10,664 bases of DNA from CAYFRC01 sp050946115. Lineage in GTDB: Bacteria > Bacillota > Clostridia > Christensenellales > Aristaeellaceae. The stretch spans positions 1 through 10,664 of the forward strand of contig JBMNUF010000041.1 in the NCBI GenBank assembly GCA_050946115.1, written 5' to 3'. How positions within the stretch are numbered: the stretch's first letter is position 1; each line of letters opens with the position of its first letter. The position numbers and the translations under genes were made by a program. The notes beneath the pieces were generated by a model. It made no database searches and was not told the origin of the DNA. It saw only the letters and a list, made by a program, of their open reading frames with translations. Shown here piece after piece: positions 6,697 to 10,664 of this stretch.

Positions 6697-7974
6697 ATGA
6701 ACGCGACCCGGTTCATCGCATGGCTGCAGACAGCCGAAGCCGAAAAACGGCTGCGCGCAATCTATCCCGCAGGCGATATCGAAAATGAGCGCGCGCGCTA
6801 TTCCGCCCTCGCGCAAAGCCATCGCGACTTTTTCGGCGATAAGGAAGGGCTGCTGCTCGTATCCGCGCCGGGCAGAACGGAGATTGCCGGCAACCACACC
6901 GACCACAACCACGGCAGGGTTTTGGCGGCATCGATCAATCTCGACACCGTGTGCGCCATCGCGCCCAACGATACCGGCATTGCGATGCTGCGCTCCGAAG
7001 GGTACGAAAGGCTCTTCCTCGTGGATCTTTCGGATCTCTCCGTGCGGGATGACGAGAAGGAGACCTCGCTCGCCATCATCCGCGGCGTCGCCGCGCGCAT
7101 GAAAGAATTGGGGTACGAGATCGGCGGCTTCAACGCCGTCGTCACCTCGACCGTCCTCAAGGGCTCCGGGCTCAGTTCCTCCGCCGCATTTGAGGTGATG
7201 CTCGCGGCAGCCCTCGATGCGCTGTATAACAAAAACGACATGGACCCCCTGGTGCGCGCAAAACTCTGCCAGTACGCGGAGAACCGCTATTTCGACAAGC
7301 CCTGCGGGCTGCTCGATCAGGCGGCATCCAGCGTCGGCGGCCTCGTGACGATGGATTTCAAGAGCGAGGAGGTCGGCGTCGAGGCGCTGTCCTACGATTT
7401 TGAGAGCAAGGGCTATGCCCTCGCCGTCGTCTCCGCGGGCGGCGACCACGGAAACCTCACTGCCGATTACGCCGCGATCCCCGCCGAGATGAAGCAGGTT
7501 GCAAGGGCCTTGGGCGGCGAATACCTGCGCGACATCGAAAAGGACGTATTTTTAGAGAGGATTCCCGCCATCAAGAACAAGGTGCCCGATAGGGCGATCC
7601 TTCGCGCGATGCACTTTTACGACGAGGACGAGCGCGTGCCCATGCTCGTCTCCGCGCTCAAAAACGACGATTTGGACACCTTTTTTGCCGGCATCATCGC
7701 CTCCGGCGAAAGCAGCTGGAAGCTGTTGCAAAACATCTACGTCCCCGCAAGGCCGAACCAGGAGATGGCGCTCGCGCTCGCCATGTCGGAGCACATGCTG
7801 CGCGGCAAGGGCGCGTGGCGCATCCACGGCGGCGGCTTCGCGGGCACGATTTTGGCGTTTGTGCCGCTTGCGATGATGGACGAGTATACGCGCAGGATGA
7901 ACGCCGTATTCGGCAAAAACGCAGTGACAAGGCTCTCCGTCCGCCCCGTGGGGCCGGCGGTTTTGAACCTCTGA
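6697..7974 (+). CDS. Galactokinase-like GHMP sugar kinase
   Basis: The 425-residue protein is an ATP-dependent sugar kinase of the GHMP superfamily. Motif 1 is GRTEIAGNHTDHNHG (59-73), the position of the galactokinase signature GRxNLIGEHTDYNxG. Motif 2, the phosphate loop, is LKGSGLSSSAA (154-164); PCGLLDQ (202-208) carries the probable catalytic Asp207; motif 3 is HGGGFAGT (377-384). Galactokinase would be the default name, but the Glu of GEHTD, which in known galactokinases contacts the sugar 6-hydroxyl, is Asn66 here. The protein is also longer than the usual 390 or so residues. The substrate is therefore uncertain. ATG 6697 follows ACGGAGG (6681-6687). The next gene starts 26 bases after the stop, a sugar isomerase-like TIM barrel, and both seem to form one operon. 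No galT, galE or galM is in the window. Confidence 0.85.
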   Translation: MNATRFIAWLQTAEAEKRLRAIYPAGDIENERARYSALAQSHRDFFGDKEGLLLVSAPGRTEIAGNHTDHNHGRVLAASINLDTVCAIAPNDTGIAMLRSEGYERLFLVDLSDLSVRDDEKETSLAIIRGVAARMKELGYEIGGFNAVVTSTVLKGSGLSSSAAFEVMLAAALDALYNKNDMDPLVRAKLCQYAENRYFDKPCGLLDQAASSVGGLVTMDFKSEEVGVEALSYDFESKGYALAVVSAGGDHGNLTADYAAIPAEMKQVARALGGEYLRDIEKDVFLERIPAIKNKVPDRAILRAMHFYDEDERVPMLVSALKNDDLDTFFAGIIASGESSWKLLQNIYVPARPNQEMALALAMSEHMLRGKGAWRIHGGGFAGTILAFVPLAMMDEYTRRMNAVFGKNAVTRLSVRPVGPAVLNL

Positions 7975-8000
7975 TTCAACAACCAAAGGGAGGATTATTC

Positions 8001-8966
8001 ATGAAACTGAGTGTGTTTGCCGTTCTCCTGCAGGATCGCCCCTTCGAGGACGCCTGCAAATACCTCGCGGAGCAGGGCGTACAGGCGGTCGAGATCGGCT
8101 GCGGCGGCTTCCCCGGAAAGGCGCATTGCGACCCCGTGGAGTTTTTGAAGCACCCCGAAAAGATCGACGCGATGCTCGCAACGCTCAAGAAATACAACCT
8201 TGAGATCGCGGCGCTCTCCACCCACGGCAACGCCGTGCACCCCGACCCCGCGATCGCCAAGCAGTTCCACGAGGACTTTGAAAACGCGGTCCTCCTCGCC
8301 GAAAAGATGGGCGTGGACACGGTCGTGACCTTCTCCGGCTGTCCCGGCGGCAGCAGGGAGGACAAGACGCCCAACTGGGTCACCTGCCCGTGGCCGGACG
8401 ATTTCACCGAAATCCTGAAATACCAGTGGGACGAGGTGCTCATCCCCTATTGGAAAAAGGAAGTCGAGTTCTGCAAGGCGCACAATGTGCACCGCGTCGC
8501 GTTTGAAATGCACCCGGGCTTTTGCGTGTACAACCCCGAAACGCTGCTCAAGCTCCGCGCAGCGGTGGGCGATGTGATCGGCGCGAATTTCGACCCGAGC
8601 CACCTGTTCTGGCAGGGCATCGACCCCTGCGCCGCGATCCGCGCGCTGGGCGATGCGATCTATTTCTTCCACGCGAAGGACACGAAGATCGACGAGATCA
8701 ATACCGCCGTCAACGGCGTGTTGGACACCAAGCACTACGGCGACGAGATCCACCGCTCGTGGATCTTCCGCAGCGTCGGCTATGGGCATCCGCATCAGGT
8801 CTGGAAGGACATGATGAGCAATCTCCGCCTCGTCGGGTACGACGGATATATCTCCATCGAGCATGAGGACAGCCTCATGTCCGTGCCGGAGGGGCTGGGA
8901 AAGGCCATCGCCATGCTCAAAGACGTCATGATGTTCGACAAGTTTGGCGGCATGTGGTGGGCATAA
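8001..8966 (+). CDS. Sugar phosphate isomerase/epimerase family protein (xylose isomerase-like TIM barrel)
   Basis: The 321-residue protein has the AP endonuclease 2/xylose isomerase-like TIM barrel fold of sugar isomerases, epimerases and IolE-type dehydratases. It starts MKLSVFAVLLQDRPFEDACK and shows the successive barrel strands VQAVEIGCGG, LEIAALSTHG and VDTVVTFSGC. Probable divalent-metal ligands are Glu169 (VAFEMHPGF), Asp198 and His201 (NFDPSHLFWQG), His224 (YFFHAKD) and Glu287 (ISIEHED), so the metal site looks intact. The exact substrate cannot be read from sequence. ATG 8001 follows AAAGGGAGG (7985-7993). It is the second gene after the GHMP kinase and is followed by a stem-loop, so the pair probably acts on the same sugar. 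Confidence 0.92.
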   Translation: MKLSVFAVLLQDRPFEDACKYLAEQGVQAVEIGCGGFPGKAHCDPVEFLKHPEKIDAMLATLKKYNLEIAALSTHGNAVHPDPAIAKQFHEDFENAVLLAEKMGVDTVVTFSGCPGGSREDKTPNWVTCPWPDDFTEILKYQWDEVLIPYWKKEVEFCKAHNVHRVAFEMHPGFCVYNPETLLKLRAAVGDVIGANFDPSHLFWQGIDPCAAIRALGDAIYFFHAKDTKIDEINTAVNGVLDTKHYGDEIHRSWIFRSVGYGHPHQVWKDMMSNLRLVGYDGYISIEHEDSLMSVPEGLGKAIAMLKDVMMFDKFGGMWWA

Positions 8967-8982
8967 ACCGTTAGGAAATGCG

Positions 8983-9017
8983 AAGCGGACTGCCCTCGCG
9001 GCAGTCCGCTTGCCATT
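8983..9017 (+). terminator. Stem-loop terminator after the isomerase gene
   Basis: AAGCGGACTGCC (8983-8994) pairs perfectly with GGCAGTCCGCTT (9000-9011) around loop CTCGC, and GCCATTTT follows. The 12-pair stem is strong but the T-run is short and offset, so termination may be partial. It begins 16 bases after the stop of the isomerase gene and ends before the ribosome binding site of the next gene. Confidence 0.75.
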
Positions 9018-9034
9018 TTGAGGGGGGGCTTTTC

Positions 9035-9325
9035 TTGGCGGGGATATTACTGCGCGCCGTCGCGTTGTTCATGCTTCTCATGAGCGCGACTTTGTTCACC
9101 CTCATGGGAACGGACAAAAAGCGCGCGCAACGTGGCGCTTGGCGCGTTTCGGAGCGCGCACTGCTTCTCGTGGCACTCCTCTTCGGCGCCGTCGGCGGCG
9201 CGCTCGGCATGAGGGTCTTTCGCCACAAGACGAAACACCGCGCCTTTCGCATCCTGTTCCCCGCGCTTTCCGTCCTGCAGGCCGCGCTGCTGGTTCTGCT
9301 GCTATATCTGTCGATAGACATGTAA
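9035..9325 (+). CDS. DUF1294 small membrane protein
   Basis: The 96-residue protein matches the DUF1294 pattern: a first membrane helix (2-22), the cytoplasmic motif MGTDKKRAQRGAWRVSE (24-40), a Gly-rich second helix LLLVALLFGAVGGALGM (43-59), the motif FRHKTKHRAF (62-71) and a third helix (73-93). Its function is unknown; no reaction is assigned. Start TTG 9035 is chosen because GAGGGGGGG (9020-9028) lies about six bases ahead and the product begins at the first helix. A longer frame from 8978 would run through the terminator hairpin. The next gene's ribosome binding site starts at the base after its TAA, so the two are probably translated from one message. No clear promoter is seen between the terminator and this gene. 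Confidence 0.87.
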   Translation: MAGILLRAVALFMLLMSATLFTLMGTDKKRAQRGAWRVSERALLLVALLFGAVGGALGMRVFRHKTKHRAFRILFPALSVLQAALLVLLLYLSIDM

Positions 9326-9341
9326 TTTGGAGGGAAAACCT

Positions 9342-10517
9342 ATGAAATCTTCGAAATTCCGCTACTTCTTATTGGGCGTTTCCATGCTCGCGTTCCTGTT
9401 CGCGGGCGTGATCTACGCATGGTCCACCATCAAAGCGCCCTTTGTGAACGAGTTCGGCTGGCAGGGCGCGTCTCTCGCCTTCTGCTACACGCTGACGCTC
9501 ATCTTCTTTTGTCTGGGCGGGCTCCTCTCGGGACTACTGTCTAAGAAGTTCTCCCCGCGCATACGGCTGGCCGCGGCGGCACTGCTCGTGTTCGGCGGCT
9601 TTGCCATCGTGAGCGGCGTGAACGCAAACGGCATCGCGCTCCTCTACCTCGGCTACGGCTTCATGGCGGGCACGGGCATCGGCATCGCCTACAACACGCT
9701 GGTTTCCGTCACCAACGCATGGTTCCCCGACAAGAAGGGGCTGTGCAGCGGCGGCCTCATGATGGCGTTCGGCTTTTCCGCGCTGCTCGTAGGCCTTGTC
9801 GCGGCGAACGGCTTTGATGCTATCGGCTGGCGCAAGACGTACCTGCTCTTGGGGCTTGCGACGGGGCTCGTGCTGTTGCTTGCGAGTTTCGTCCTCAGAA
9901 TGCCGGAAACCGCACCCGCGCCGAAAAAAGCCGCCGGCAAGGCGGGCACGGAGTACGAACCGAAGGAGATGCTCAGGCGCGCATCCTTCTATAAGCTGTT
10001 CGCGTTTTTCTTCCTGCTGTCCTCCGTCGGCAGCTGCGCCATCGGCATCGCGCGCGAACTGCTCTCCGGCTTCGGCGAAAACGCCGTCGCCATGACGGCG
10101 ACCGTCGTCGGCGCGGTCTCCATCTGCAACGGCATCGGCAGAATGCTCTCCGGCGCCGCGTTTGACGCGCTGGGCCTACGAAAAACGCAGTACCTCACGA
10201 GCGCGGTCGCGATCTGCGCGCCGCTGTGCGTGGTGCTGTCGCTTCTGACGGGCAGCCTCCCCCTCGCCGTCATCGGGCTGTGCCTGTGCGGCATCAGCTA
10301 CGGCTTCTCCCCGACCGTGACGGTCGCCTTCGCGGGCGCGTTCTACGGGCAGAAGCATTTCGCGGTGAACCTGCCGATTCTAAACCTCGTGCTCATTCCC
10401 GCAAGCTTCGTCTCCACGATCTCCGCAGCGCTCCCCTCGACACTCTCCGTGTTCCTCCTGCTGACGGCGTTTTCCGTCGTCGGGCTGTTCGTGAACCTGT
10501 CGATCAAGGAAGCGTAA
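9342..10517 (+). CDS. OFA-type major facilitator superfamily transporter
   Basis: The 391-residue protein has 12 predicted membrane segments split by a cytoplasmic loop at about 188-215 (rich in Pro, Ala and Lys). It resembles the oxalate/formate antiporter (OFA) family: GVIYAWSTIKAPFVNEFGW (22-40), GTGIGIAYNTLVS (110-122), NAWFPDKKGLCSGG (125-138), GIGRMLSGAAFDALG (264-278) and FYGQKHFAVNLPILN (334-348). OFA members move small carboxylates, often by exchange, but many Firmicutes members have no known substrate, so oxalate or formate should not be assumed. ATG 9342 follows TTTGGAGGG (9326-9333); an in-frame TTG at 9327 is part of this ribosome binding site. The gene follows the DUF1294 gene by 16 bases. 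No terminator is seen after it. Confidence 0.9.
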   Translation: MKSSKFRYFLLGVSMLAFLFAGVIYAWSTIKAPFVNEFGWQGASLAFCYTLTLIFFCLGGLLSGLLSKKFSPRIRLAAAALLVFGGFAIVSGVNANGIALLYLGYGFMAGTGIGIAYNTLVSVTNAWFPDKKGLCSGGLMMAFGFSALLVGLVAANGFDAIGWRKTYLLLGLATGLVLLLASFVLRMPETAPAPKKAAGKAGTEYEPKEMLRRASFYKLFAFFFLLSSVGSCAIGIARELLSGFGENAVAMTATVVGAVSICNGIGRMLSGAAFDALGLRKTQYLTSAVAICAPLCVVLSLLTGSLPLAVIGLCLCGISYGFSPTVTVAFAGAFYGQKHFAVNLPILNLVLIPASFVSTISAALPSTLSVFLLLTAFSVVGLFVNLSIKEA

Positions 10518-10664
10518 TCCCCGTACACAAAAAAAGAGGTTCATCACGGAAAGTTGTGGGATTGACAGAAACGAGGTAGACAAAAGGAGCATGAAGACTT
10601 CTAATTAATGTTACCACACAAAAAGAAAGAAGTCAGAACATGCTCCGAGAAGAGAATATCGCAA
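10518..10664. other. A+T-rich right end, no confirmed gene
   Basis: After the MFS gene the base composition drops sharply to A-rich sequence. There is a TTGACA at 10562-10567 without a -10 box at the right distance. Two short plus-strand frames run off the end: ATG 10608 (MLPHKKKEVRTCSEKRISQ) and ATG 10640 (MLREENIA). The minus strand is also open from the edge for about 20 codons to a TAG. None has a well-placed ribosome binding site, and none is recognised. Confidence 0.4.
10586..10646. repeat. Imperfect inverted repeat at the right edge
   Basis: GGAGCATG (10586-10593) is matched by CATGCTCC (10639-10646), and GACTTC (10596-10601) by GAAGTC (10629-10634). The arms are joined by two bases on one side and four on the other, around a 27-base A-rich centre. 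Fourteen matched bases in order is more than chance would suggest over so short a span. In plus-strand RNA the fold would bury both the GGAG and the AUG at 10640; on the minus strand TTTTG follows the stem. A mobile element end, a translation-blocking hairpin or a weak terminator are all possible. Confidence 0.5.

Noticed and set aside
5874..6716. A 280-codon minus-strand open frame opposite the DUF218 gene
   Set aside because: Same mirror-frame effect; its composition is rich in Asp, Arg and Ala without any domain pattern, and it runs through the 6630 promoter.
8978..9034. Longer start for the DUF1294 protein
   Set aside because: It would translate through the terminator stem-loop; TTG 9035 has a good ribosome binding site and starts at the first membrane helix.
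10591..10608. Possible five-residue leader peptide (MKTSN) as attenuator
   Set aside because: The GGAG lies too close to its ATG, and there is no downstream operon in view to support attenuation.
10640..10664. Partial gene starting MLREENIA
   Set aside because: Only eight codons are visible, no clear ribosome binding site precedes it and competing frames are equally open; kept as part of the right-end note only.

Overview
The window looks like chromosomal DNA of a Gram-positive anaerobe of the Firmicutes, most likely class Clostridia. The left end is the 5' part of a 16S rRNA gene whose sequence and leader fit Clostridia. Genes have strong GGAGG-type ribosome binding sites. Four upstream regions carry near-consensus sigma-A promoters with exactly 17-bp spacers. 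Coding regions are rich in G and C at third codon positions, while the rRNA leader and the far right end are clearly richer in A and T. No CRISPR array, tRNA or confirmed mobile element was found.

Layout: (1) bases 1-480, minus strand: partial 16S rRNA gene with boxA-like element, leader hairpin and strong promoter, transcribed out of the left edge. Everything to the right reads on the plus strand. (2) 724-1885: class C beta-lactamase-type serine hydrolase, interrupted near 1705-1712 by an apparent one-base frameshift; the rest of the protein continues in the next frame to 1885. (3) 1933-4366: polar amino acid ABC transporter made of a binding protein with its own promoter, then a stem-loop, a permease and an ATPase. 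(4) 4363-5765: aminopeptidase C (bleomycin hydrolase family) from a promoter whose -35 box overlaps the ATPase stop codon. (5) 5835-6623: membrane-anchored DUF218 (YdcF/SanA-like) protein. (6) 6630-9017: a promoter, a galactokinase-like GHMP kinase with an altered sugar-binding motif, a sugar phosphate isomerase/epimerase-type TIM barrel, and a stem-loop terminator. (7) 9035-10517: small DUF1294 membrane protein followed at once by an OFA-type MFS transporter. (8) 10518-10664: A+T-rich end with a long imperfect inverted repeat.

Together the genes point to nutrient scavenging: amino acid import next to an intracellular peptidase, and a two-gene sugar module. I see no clear new defence or mobile system. 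The points most worth a second look are the frameshifted hydrolase, the kinase with a non-galactokinase signature beside an isomerase, and the inverted repeat at the right edge.
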